Assembly (NCBI GenBank): GCA_022702545.1
Contig: JAHRBC010000008.1
Coordinates: 806,001-870,000 of the forward strand
Length of the DNA stretch: 64,000 nucleotides
Direction: 5' to 3'
Origin: Phycomyces nitens
Lineage: Eukaryota; Mucoromycota; Mucoromycetes; Mucorales; Phycomycetaceae
Positions 13,449-25,511 of the stretch are shown piece by piece. The notes below the pieces were generated by a model that made no database searches, had not been told where the DNA came from, and saw only the letters and a list, made by a program, of their open reading frames with translations. The translations under genes were made by a program, and so were the position numbers. The stretch's first letter is position 1, and each line of letters begins with the position of its first letter.

Positions 13449-16400
13449 ATGTCAAATATTGCCTATGCTACCTGTATTGCTGCACCATACGGCAAAGGCC
13501 ACACTGTCAGTCTGGCTCGGCTAGCTCATCTTCAATCAGAATTCACAAACCAACATACCCAGCTCCAAGTTATCCATTTCCAGCCCTCAAAGTTAAGTTT
13601 ATCAAAATCGAAACCCCAGACTATCCAGGCCACTCTGGCTGGGCCAACATCCCCAACCATGAAGGCAAGAGGGGCCTTTCTGAGACAGAATCCTATCCAG
13701 GTAAACATATATATATATATATATTGGATCCAATCGTCATGCTTGAAAATCTCATATATTGGCTAGGTCAAGCTATCCGTAAAGTCATTTAGCTTTACTA
13801 TTCTGCGCAACCACTCTTCCTTGACAGAACTCTTGGTCGGTCTGCAAAAGATATCAGATGAAAATAAGCCGACCAAAGTGGTTTGCACTGGAACGGAAAT
13901 TACCATTTTCGGAACAATTGATTCTGCCGAAGCTATCCGTGTTAAGGTTCTTGTGTTTCTGGATGTCATGGTAACCGTTTTTGCAATACTTGTAGTTCCA
14001 ATGATTTTTATTAATATTATTGTAATTATCATCACAATAGTCTCGATTGATATCCGATACATTGGAGATCCCCCATCACTTGCATAACCTTATGGCTGGA
14101 CGGAAGCACAGTCATCTTCAGTCCATAATGGAAGAAACAGCAACCAATATATATCTCCAGTCACCATTTACATCTCAAATCCATTCACCACCACCATCAT
14201 TATCATTATCGTCGTCGTCGTCGCCACCATCATCATCATCATCTTGGCTACCTTCTTCAGGGCTGATCAATATCACAGGCGAGTCGGTCATCAGTATCCA
14301 GAGAGCCAAGGAGCTCTTGACAAGACTGGCGGCTCAAAAGGTAAATCAATGTTTTATTGCTACCCATACTATTTTTTACTTAATTGCCATTATAGACAAA
14401 ATCCATGTTCCAAAAGGAATCCACAATGTCTTGCTCAAAAATCGACTGGATCCTGCTCCGTCAAAGAGAAGAAATTCGGAACATTATGCGTGACAATGGT
14501 AGTTATTCGAATACAAGTATGTTTGCCCAAACTGACGTATTTTTAACTTAGGATCATTTATCCGATTTCCACTACTGGGCTCGGGTGATAATAAGATCAT
14601 TGTCTATGCTGAGAACAGAGTCAATGTGGAACGCACATTCAGGCTGCTCAATTATCTGGTAATGTCAAGCAAATCATGGCTTTGTTTGTGCTGGCCATTA
14701 AATTTGATTTCATTAGATCTTTAGTATCTACAGAGCCGTGTTTAGATTCAATCCAGAAGAAGAAACCGAATCTCAAAGGTCTCCAGACACTGTCATGAAA
14801 CAAGTATTCGGATCTTATGAAAAGATGCTCCAGACTGTGGGGTGTCTTGCCGAATCTTCTGGTGCAGAAGTCGTCTATAATCTAGAAGATTGCCAATTTG
14901 AGATACTTGGCACAGAGCGCGAAGTAAGAAATGCCTACCAGTTTCTGTGTGGGATCCCGACCTTCAAGGTAAAAACTATATATATATACTCCCTAGATAT
15001 CGACTGCTGATTAACAAAACCATGTCATTAGCGCCACCATAAACACACTATATTCTCATTAGAACTCGCATCAGACCACCAGGATTTTATCAGTGGAAAA
15101 AAGAATGGAAAGATCAACAAGATCATGAAATCGTGTGCAGTTCAGGTCAAGTTTCACACAATTGGCCAATATACTTTTATGATCTCAATCGAAAGCAACA
15201 ATCCAAACAAGGCCATGGACGGCCTATCCATGTTACAGGAAGAACTCCCTGCAGAAATATCGTTTTATGTCCCTGAAATATACCATCGTCGTATCATTGG
15301 AGTAGGAGGAAAGAACATTCAGCGAATGATGAAGACTTATGGCGTATATGTCAAATTCTCGGGTGCTGAAGAATTCGGCTCGCTTGGAGGATATTTTGAG
15401 AATGAGGATAATGTGGTAGCAAGGACGCCAATGAAGAACGCCGCAAACCTCGAGAACCTGAGACGGGCAGTGATGGAGTATGTTGGGCTCGAGAAAGACC
15501 GGGATTTCATACCTCAGCGGCTACTTGTCCCAATATATCTTCACCGCACCATACTCCACAAGTATGGAAAGGCCCTAAGAGACGCAGCCAGACCAAGCAA
15601 TACCAAGATCTGGTGGCCAGAGAGACAGGGCTCAGGAGAAGTAACCGTGTTTGGGCCAGTTACAGAGACAAACGAGATCTTGAGGATGTTGAAGCGACAT
15701 GTACCAGAAGAGAAAACACCCTTGGCACCCACCAGGACAGTAAAAGAAGAGCCAGAGCCTGATACCACGATTGATTTCAAAAATGGATTGCAAAAGAGCC
15801 AATCTAACCCAAAGGTTGGTCCCTTTGGATATTCCCGGCCTTATCGCCCAACCCTGGACCTTCCACACCCTGAACTGTCCATAAATCAGTCTCTAGAGTC
15901 ACCATTATCAGAAAGTCCACTCTATGCCCTCTACAAGGGAGACATACGATCCATATTCCCAAGCCCTGACATATCTCAAAGTCTATCAAAGGTCATGGCT
16001 ACCATGCAACCCACACTTGGTTCTCGTCAATTGGCTACCCTGTCTGCACCAATTCCTTCGGGTAACAATATCTGGATTCCTCCAAAGACAGACTATTGCA
16101 GTGTAGGTCTTATTACATGTCTTTCTTGTTGGCTGTTTCTTTATTATTGATTATTTAATGTGAATTGGCTCTTATAGTTTTTTGGCATAAGTAGCGATTC
16201 ATTGCATGGTCCATCTTATCATGACACCATGTCAGAATACATACAAGAAGAAAGATTCCCTATCTTTAGCCCACTAGAGAACATCCAAAAGAACTCGACA
16301 ATGTTCAATGAGCAGAGACCAATGTCGAATTCGTTTATTGTCAGACCCAAGCAAAACAGTGTATCAGACGATGGTTCACTTGGCTGGGGGCCCTTTAATT

Positions 16401-16552
16401 ATCAACATTCCTGGCCAAGTATTGATTTTTCTAGAGAGTGTTTTGACGGAATGGTATCCTGCCGCCAACTTCCTACCACCCAAGATGCTTTCGAGATGGC
16501 ACCAAATGTTCCTCGGAGAGCTTCTTTATCTACCCGTACACCTTCCATTTAA
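13449..16552 (+). CDS. Multi-KH-domain RNA-binding protein (Bicaudal-C/Mug60-like)
   Basis: Probably a cytoplasmic RNA-binding regulator. Eight exons give 887 aa: 13449-13700, 13767-13970, 14041-14340, 14396-14498, 14552-14658, 14717-14968, 15032-16102 and 16178-16552. Successive KH-like units carry a degenerate GKKNGK loop at about 428-433 and the canonical GVGG loop at 496-499, in IIGVGGKNIQRMMKTYGV. This is followed by a DNVVARTPMKNAANLENL-type segment typical of Bicaudal-C-like and fungal KH proteins. Further KH-like folds lie before (PHHLHNLMAGRKHSHLQSIM) and after (HRTILHKYGKALRDAAR). The C-terminus from about 600 is Ser/Pro-rich and probably disordered. A Ser/Pro/His tract near 190 lies inside an N-terminal unit. 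All phases match. Family membership is inferred; S. pombe Mug60 is a candidate relative. Confidence 0.85.
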
Positions 16553-17596
16553 ATATCACCCTTGTTCTCTTATCAAATAATAATAATAGTAATAGTAATA
16601 ATAATAATACTCTTGGGTCTGTAATGTATAAATAATCTCTAATCATTACTCTCATTAAACATTTTATATTGATTACGATTCCTTTATACTCATTCACACC
16701 TAGCCATTGCTAATATTACTGCTATATTCAAACCCTAATCTTCCCCCCAAAAATATATAGTTGATTTGATACACGTCTTTAAACGCAGCAAGAGTACACA
16801 AGACTTGTCTACCACACAGTCTTGTAAAGTCTTTTGCACATGTAATCCAACCCAAAAATAAAAATAAAAAGGGGGAGGGGGAGGATAAAATAGACACTGT
16901 CGATGCTTATCGCTCTCTTTCTCCCCAATGAATCGTTTGTCAGCCTTTAGAAAAAACACATGCTCCATCATAAGAAATTCTGACGCGGGTGAGCAAGGGT
17001 ACTTTTTGTGTGAGCATCGGGAGTAAATTATCGAAATACCCTTTTATTTTACATGGTTTAAAGGGCGAGTTTTTTCCCTGATTTTTCATGTTCTTTCATT
17101 TTGAATGCTTCCCTGGTGTAACCTATGGTTACAAAAAGATTGTACTAAAGTATAATGCTCAATCGAACCATAAATATCTAAATATCTAATGTGTATACAA
17201 AATGTAGCTAATATCGTCATGGCGATAGTTGGCTCAAAGGAATATTATTGGACATATATATATATATTTAATAATAATAATAAAAAAAACTAATACTAAT
17301 AGTAACATTTACCCATCTCTTTAATTGTTGCAATGATTCTTTACAAGAATATCCAAAGTTGGACTCTTTAGCTATCTACAGCCTGGTTATATCGTCAATA
17401 GCGACCAGCAGAGCAATAGTAATACTGCAAAAATATTCACCAATCTTCATTCTCTCTCTACAACTTGGCTTCTTTAATCATGGTCCCCTCTCTATCAAGG
17501 AGCAAGTCACGATGACTGCTGATTTTGTTTCCCCTCCTCTTCTTGTTTTCATTTTGTGGTGCCGCATAGCAATTCCATACACACACACACCTCACA
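16553..17596. other. Intergenic region upstream of uL14m
   Basis: About 1 kb of AT-rich DNA with (TAA)n-like runs near 16577-16607 and 17268-17282, and a G/A-rich block at 16868-16884. No ORF here looks coding. It should contain the terminator of the KH gene and the promoter of the ribosomal-protein gene. Confidence 0.6.
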
Positions 17597-18135
17597 ATGA
17601 TTGGATTGAAAGGCACTTTGAACGTAATCGACAACTCGGGTGCCATTGTTGCCGAGTGCATTCGTGTCCTGAGTGGTGCTCGTTTTGCTAGAGCCGGTAA
17701 ATTAACCATTTTATTTACAAACACACAGGCATAAAAGTAGAATGAATTGAGCTGTCATCAATCTCAATTGCTTGTTTACTCTGAAATCACTTTATAATTA
17801 CCATCATTTATTTATAAACATGTCTGCGTCTGTGTATAGGCGATGAAATCGTCTGTGTTGTCAAGCGTGCCAGACCCATCAACCCCAACTTGATCGGTAC
17901 TCAGGCCGCCACTCAAAAGGTCAAGAAGGGTGATGTCCGCCACGCCCTGGTTGTCCGTACAAAGAAGGAAATGGGTCGCCCTGACGGTCGTTATATCCGC
18001 TTTGATGACAATGCATGCATTCTTTTGAACCAGAAGAAGGAACCCCTCGGCACTCGTATTTTGGGTGTTGTTGCCGCAGAATTGAGAATGAAGAACTGGA
18101 TGAAGGCTGTTTCTCTTGCTCCTCGTGTTGTTTAA
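17597..18135 (+). CDS. MRPL38: Mitochondrial large-subunit ribosomal protein uL14m
   Basis: Two exons (17597-17696 and 17840-18135) encode 131 aa. The start [16 protein letters not shown] matches the mitochondrial form of uL14 (yeast Mrpl38), not the longer cytosolic eL/uL14. Family motifs are present: [38 protein letters not shown], then [15 protein letters not shown] and a C-terminal SLAPRVV. uL14 binds 23S-type rRNA at the subunit interface and forms an inter-subunit bridge. The 143-bp intron falls after codon 33. The gene ends 272 bp from the convergent Aladin gene. It has the length expected for the family, with no gaps. Confidence 0.96.
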
Positions 18136-18406
18136 AGATTGATTTTTTTTCCAAAAAAAAAAAAGAAATGAGCCTGGATTTATTGATATGGGCTTATTGA
18201 AAGAAGGATATCTTTGTTGTTTTATAGAATTCATTAAAAAATATATATACTAGTTTGGTTGGAACAATCGACAAGAGGGGCGAGATGTATATATATAAAG
18301 ATATATATGTATATATTGAATAGTTGGGTTTTATGAGATGCTTTCTATTCTCTCTTTTTCTTTCTTTCTTGTAGAGATACAAAACATGGAAAAGAGAACC
18401 AGTTTA

Positions 18407-20594
18407 TTATGGCACTTGGCTCCTTGGTTTACTGGCATACTGGTGGGTTAAAAAACTAATGATGTTGTTGTCGTAAACTACAGCCAAGAGGGCTCCTTTT
18501 TTGCAGCTAGGAGAAAAGGAAAGGTGGGTAGGACGTGCGCCTGCCATTGGAACTGCTCCCAAGTGTCCTGCTTCATTTGTAATGGCAGATCCACGGGCAA
18601 GACCACTAAATAAACAGTTTGATCAATATCAAGACTCCATGGAATAAGCAACCAGATTCTTACATGAGAGAGACGGCCGTTGTGTTTTTGGCTGCCAATT
18701 GTTCAGTGTGCAGCACATCATAGATTGCCACAACCTCACTATCTTCATAAGCAACTGCCAATCGATCACCGTTCTTGGGATCTAGACTGATCTCACAAAT
18801 CTTGCCTATTGGCACCACACGTTCGCCAGACATTACTGTTGTCTGATAGCCATCGACCTTTGAAAAGTCCCAGACGACTAGCATTGTCGCACTTGTTAGT
18901 CTTGCACTCACAAACCATTGATATGTAAAGCAGTATTTACCATCAGTTGTAGAGCTACGTCTATGAAGAGCATAGAGATCTCTTTTACCACGCATAGAGT
19001 AGAATATGCTCTTGCTATCTGGGCTCCAGCATGCAGTCTGATATTTTCAATAAAGCATTTGTTTTTAGCAAGTCTATTACATTTGTACAATACTTTTTGA
19101 CCATTGCTATATCTCGACAAAACCATCTTTACCTTTACCCACAACCCAGGAGGGTTTGAGAATTTGACAGATGCCCATGTCTTTGTATTCCACATACGCG
19201 AAGCACCTGCCCTGAAATGCCCAATACCAAACTGTCAATTATCCTCTTGCTGTATTTTATAAAGACTTACATGGTTGCAGAGTAAAGCCAGTTTCCATCA
19301 GGACTCCAGCGCAACAAAACATTTCCCTTGCCATGTCGCTTTAAAGGTGTGGCCAGATGTGTAACAATGTCATAGGCAACCAAGGTACTCGTGCTGGTTG
19401 AAGCAGCCACAAATACATTGCTGCTCAATGAAGGATCCCATGCGATAGAGCTAATGTTATCTTGACCTGGGGTACGGAAGTAGCTCATCCAGGCAGTGGG
19501 ATGAAGACCCACATTTACAGTCTGATGCTGAGGGTTTGTAGAAACAGAGGCTGCTCCCTTGACCCGTTTGGCGTACAAATCCCATACACACACACCATGT
19601 CTATCATCCCAGCCCACGACACGATCTTAGTTTCAGGCAGCCCTCAACAGTACTCTTTCACTCTACCTGCATCCAACAGCAAGTACTCCACCTGCTCTAG
19701 GCTTCCACTCTAGGCATGTAATGTCATTCATAAATTTATGCTTCAACAGAGCGCATGTCCATCTAGACGTCTCAGGATCCCTTTCGTAAATATAGACTGT
19801 GTTGTCCTTGTGTGCTAGTGCAAGACGGTCGGTGTATGGGTGCCATGCAATCGACAAGATATCATCAGAGCGAGTGTGGAACATGTGGTGGTCGCTGTGA
19901 GGTCCAGTTGGGATAGGCAGGTTCATGCCAGACAGGCTATAGATCTTTTCGGCAATCTTGTAGAGGGTTCTAATAATGACTCAATGGTTAAAGCTCTTTG
20001 GATCAAACTGCAATCAATCCATTCTTTGTGGTCTTAATCTGCTGTTCACCTACGTATTCTTGATAGTCGAGCCACTATAGAGAGACAGACTGTAAATATA
20101 TATTTATATATTTATATATATATCTATATACTATAAAACAACAAATCACTTACTAGATATCCCACTTGTGCTCTAATTCTTCCATGAATTTACTGTAAAT
20201 TGTTGCCAAGAATTCGTCATATTCATCATGGAGCTTTGACATTACACTTTCTTCCACATCAAGAGGTTCAAACTGAATAGAAGGATAGAGTGGAATCTAT
20301 GTAATGTATTGTAAGATGATAATGATGATGATAATTAAATGTAGAATCCTAGACTATTTAAAATTTACTCCTCGCATCTCAAGTCCCGCAATTGCTCTAT
20401 CGTCTCCTTGATGAACAGTTGCTGTAAAAATGTGTGCAAATTGATTTTTTTTTTTGTGTGTGTGTATATATATGGATTGAGAATCGATGGAACTCTACAT
20501 TTATCATCCTCTAGAATTCATCTTTACCAAGCTGGCGATCGACCTCAGCTATGGTGCCTTGGCTGGCTGGCGGAATTGTAAAAAAGGTGCTCAT
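18407..20594 (-). CDS. AAAS: Aladin, WD-repeat nucleoporin
   Basis: Aladin is a nuclear-pore-complex WD40 protein. Nine exons encode 522 aa: 20594-20528, 20421-20369, 20296-20154, 20074-20054, 19969-19667, 19600-19271, 19211-19133, 19037-18664 and 18605-18407. WD repeats include ILSIAWHPYTDRLALAHKD, ITCLEWKPRAGGVLAVGCR, ISSIAWDPSLSSNVF, LLRWSPDGNWLYSATM and TACWSPDSKSIFYS, in the order seen in vertebrate AAAS (546 aa). The C-terminal LSFSPSCKKGALLAV matches the last Aladin blade. Exon 4 is only 21 nt. At 18930-18940 a GT site exists, but the frame stays open and no acceptor phase fits, so I keep it exonic. A GTAAAG doublet leaves the 19133 donor uncertain by two codons. The start is shared with a short divergent promoter. 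Confidence 0.92.
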
Positions 20595-20748
20595 AATATG
20601 TTCCAATTCTTTACAATCTTTGCATAACAACGCGTCTAGTAAGTGAATTTATAAAGGACGGAGGATTTGTTTTTAAGCGACAGTCACGCCAGCGTGTCAC
20701 GTCTAATGTGGTCGGGTTAGTTTATAGGCAGGTTTGGTCATAAAGCAA
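20595..20748. promoter_or_regulatory. Short bidirectional promoter (Aladin / 504-aa gene)
   Basis: Only 154 bp separate the two divergent start codons. The interval contains an ACGCGT hexamer (about 20629-20634) and CGTGTCACGTC further right, both GC-rich islands in an AT-rich context. ACGCGT resembles the MCB cell-cycle element of fungi; that assignment is inference. Confidence 0.5.
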
Positions 20749-22681
20749 ATGTCAATTACTGATCACCGTATCGATGAGGTTTGCAAGAGATACAATTGTT
20801 GAATTCTTATTTTCTTGTATTCAAGACATGTTTATTGATTGAGGATCTCATCTGTAGAATGGCATTTTGCAGTTTACTGTAGTGACGCCAGAATATGATA
20901 TTTGTGAAGAGCTGCCAGCACGCCAAATGGTCTTGATGAGTCCAGAGCAAGTAGAACTGTATCAGAGTTTGGGTAGATTCAAAGCTTGTGAACAAGACCT
21001 ACCAAACAAGACGATTACTTTTATGAATCATAAGCTAGAGATGATGATTCGTGACTATCTCGACGTTGGTCACTGTACGTTGTATTGAGATCAAACAAGC
21101 AAGATATATCTATATATCTATATATATAGAGAAATGTATCTAAAACGCACAAAAGATAGCGCGGCATTAGATTTGGTTGATACAGTTATTGCCTCTCAAA
21201 AGTGCCCTTTACCGTAAGAGAACCCCTTGATCCCAAGAATATCAATGCACAGTTTTTTTTTAAGTCAACATTTTTCTTTTTAAAAAAAACAAACTCCCAA
21301 ACAATTCAGTGCGATCCTCTTGGAAATAGTCCATTGTATTATACGTCCTGTGGCACACCATAATCCAGACGAATGGCTAGCTATTGGTCAAAGGTGTCAT
21401 CGCTTGTTAAGCCATGTACTTTTGATGTATGGATCAAGTGTGTTTGTGCCGATTTGGAACACCTTTAGTAATTTCCGCATCATTGGAGACCAAATTGGCT
21501 CTTTGACTCGGAATATGCTCAAAAGAGAACCAGGATATATATCCAAAAGGACCAGCAAAGAAGATGAAGATGGAGAAGATGGCGTTGATGACATGCTTTT
21601 GGGAATGCATGAATATAGTGATTTTTGGGATCTAGTTGCCAAATGCACAAAACAGGGCGATATGGCAAACATAAAAATAAGGGTATATTGGAATGAATTG
21701 GCTTGCACTAGACTGACAAGTGTTGTATAGAATGCACGACTGGTATTGGATTTCCTGGTCAGTGTGTTGGAGCAGGATATCTATGAGAAGAAAGGTAGAT
21801 ATATGTACAGGATAATTATATCAGACACTAAGACTCTATAAAGATGTTGGTAAACTGGGAAGATGCATATTCCTGATGATGCTCAAGAAGGATGGAATGG
21901 GTGCCCGTACACAACTAGACACCTATCTAGACACCCTGTTTCTTTTGTTTGAAGATCAAGAAGACTGTGAGGACAAGAGTGTCGATATGTATAGTCTAGA
22001 TATCCTAGGACGCGTTATGAACCTGGTGCGTATCAAAGGTTGATATACAATAGATGATTAACGAGTACAAAAGCTGGTTTATCTAGCAATCGATAAGTTT
22101 GTCTCGTTCCCTAACCTCTCCAGCCAAACCTACCGACATCTTCAAAGACTGTCTATAGACAATATCAATTTATTCTTGGGGGTAAGTATTCTGGGTGTGT
22201 TATATTCTATTGACTGATTGTGCCAAAGAGAATATTATATACCAGCTTTGTTCACTCGATCGCCTGTGTATTTCTCCAGGATACCGACATGACCCTTGTG
22301 CCTCTAGAACATCGACATTATAGCCAGAACATAAGAGGGGATGGAGTAGACAAGCTATTCTGCTATGTGCTCAAGACGCGTCCATCGGTAGTGAATACGA
22401 TTGAGGATGTACACCGACATGTGTCTGCGGTGTCTTGGTACCTTGGTAGCTATATAACCAACCTATCGCTATGCTATGAGAACCGGCCTGGACACCTGGA
22501 TTATGTCTCTGGGCTATCCGAAGAACAGACAATGGCAGTGTTTGATTCTGGGACGCAGGCTGTAAAGAACTGGCGCAAGAGTATTGAGGACATGATTAGA
22601 GATCTAGAAGCGGATCCAGAAATCCAACAAAAGGTTGAACAGATTATGGATTTGGTTGAACTGGACCTCCAGATTATCTAG
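20749..22681 (+). CDS. Unrecognised 504-aa protein
   Basis: I do not recognise this family. Eight exons fit by phase: 20749-20778, 20858-21078, 21130-21213, 21310-21682, 21731-21794, 21844-22025, 22074-22181 and 22229-22681. The first two junctions are weak (GTTTGC and GTTGTA donors), so the N-terminal 90 residues are tentative. The rest is well supported by phase and by protein-like composition. It appears helical and soluble, with no signal peptide or membrane segment. There is an acidic insert (SKEDEDGEDGVDD) and a C-terminal helix (WRKSIEDMIRDLEADPEIQQ). Conserved-looking blocks include IVHCIIRPVAHHNPDEWLAI and FVPIWNTFSNFRIIGDQ. It shares a promoter region with Aladin, which may or may not mean a related role. 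Confidence 0.7.
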
Positions 22682-23077
22682 AGCACATTTATGTATAAAT
22701 GTGTATATATTTGCTTAATTGAATCACAAGAAATATAGATACATTTTGTACCTAAATGTACAAATTATAAAATCTGCACAGACCTAATGTTCTCGGCCAT
22801 ACTCGTAAGAACAATGCAAACCTTAATCTAATTGAAAGAATACCGAGAATTGGGCAAGATTCTTACTAAAAGGCAACCTTGCTCATGGTTGCTCAATTTG
22901 CTCGTGAAAAAGTAAATGTCGATACTGCCCTTTTGACACTACAGCGTCTCTCTTTTTTTTTCTGGTATTGTAAAAAAATGAAGAGGGTTTAAAGACCAAT
23001 TAATTACAACACACATATAGTGTGCTTTGAGCGGGAATTTTATGTTATCGATTTATCTGCTCAGCCTTGGTGCAAAG

Positions 23078-23283
23078 ATGGACGACACGTCTTTGACTTG
23101 CACTCCGATGAACGTGAGTGATGAGGGCATTTCATATGCTGGGTTCCCAGGAGCTACCAGAAACCAGGGACCAAGAATGATACACGCCAAACACGGAATG
23201 GCAAGGCACCCAGACCAAGTAAGAAAAGACAATCCGGCAAGGGTACCCAGTTGTTGTATCCCCCTCCAAAGTTTAATAAATGA
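23078..23283 (+). CDS. Tentative small basic protein, 52 aa
   Basis: A possible two-exon gene joins 23078-23113 (MDDTSLTCTPMN) through a 47-bp GTGAGT...CAG intron to 23161-23283. It gives a Lys/Arg/Gly-rich tail that ends LLYPPPKFNK before TGA. The tail reads like real protein in a region otherwise full of stops, and the phase is correct. No family is recognised. Without the intron, a different frame is open over 23027-23296, so the assignment is uncertain. Confidence 0.3.
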
Positions 23284-23907
23284 AGACCAAGTGTGACGTC
23301 AAGAATTAATCAGTGTGTGAAAGACATTGATCAAGAAAAAAGCAAAGGCTGGTTAGGGTGATCCATGGCAGTGGTTCCTAATCATACATGGCCAGGCATG
23401 ATCTAATGGTTTATCCCTCTAGATCTATTGGAAAATCCAATAGTCAAGGCATTCATTTGCTATAATTTTTTTTTGGTTGGTCACTGATATTGACATAAAG
23501 ACGGTCACGAACGATCTTATCAATTTCCCAACAATAGTTTTATTTTTGTCCCTGTAAAGGTTGGCCCATCAGTCCTTGAGCCTTGTTAGGGTGTAGATGA
23601 TTCATGAGGAAATCAAATGTCAATGTTTGGCATGGGCTGCATCTTTGATTGGCATATATAAATATATATAGATATATAAATTTATATATATGGAAAATAT
23701 ATATAGAAAATATGCGAATATTTGGCTATTAAGCATTCAACCCCACCCCATCTTTATAAGCAAGGACAAGCTCAGTTGTAAAAATAAAATTATATACAGT
23801 AATTGGACCCGGGTACCTTGGATTACAGAAGCAGAATCCAAAATGAAGACCAGCAAAAGATCGTGTCGAATGGACCCATCATTAGACTAGCGCCCGCGTC
23901 AGAAAGG

Positions 23908-23915
23908 TATAAAAA
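23908..23915 (+). promoter_or_regulatory. TATA box of GAPDH
   Basis: TATAAAAA lies about 50 bp before the GAPDH ATG, followed by CAACAACCATCC and a CT-rich segment typical of strong fungal promoters with a short leader. Confidence 0.7.
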
Positions 23916-23965
23916 CCATCAACAACCATCCTCGTCTTCGTTTCTCACTTTATCTTATTCACATC

Positions 23966-25154
<1,189 letters not shown>

Positions 25155-25511
25155 GCATATATTGATAAAGTTCACAAGCATACCCTGCTACTGTTGTAAA
25201 TAAAATACTGTTCTTTGAACCCTATACACTTGTGAGCGGAATTGTAATGTGTCCCATAAAAGGTGGTCTAAGGATGTGGGGAAAAAATGGCTTTAGAGGG
25301 ATTAAAGAATATTGCCCCGCACTTCTATTTTTTCTTTTTGGCAGGCTCCGCTTCCGTAGTCGCCGACCCACCACTTCACGTGAAGTCACCGCCTGTCTTT
25401 CCGGCTCCTTCCTTTCTTTCAAGCAAAATAAAAAATTGGGCATCCAATCCATCCAGTTTACAAGAGTGTGTGTATATGTATATTAATATATATATTTATT
25501 TATTGAATTCT

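Larger units (their letters stand above)
22682..23965. other. Intergenic region upstream of GAPDH
   Basis: About 1.3 kb, AT-rich, with TATATA tracts at 23655-23710 and T-runs near 22950 and 23470. It contains one tentative small gene, listed separately. The proximal 80 bp before GAPDH have a TATA box and a CT-rich start region. Nothing else is supportable. Confidence 0.55.

Noticed and set aside
18931..18988. Possible extra intron in Aladin
   Set aside because: A GTAAAT donor is present, but every nearby AG gives the wrong phase and the frame is open throughout, so the sequence was kept as exon.
19601..19666. Acceptor at CTAAG (about 19630) for the Aladin intron
   Set aside because: It gives a frame error; the later ATAG acceptor before ACATGG restores GCRHGVCVWDL.
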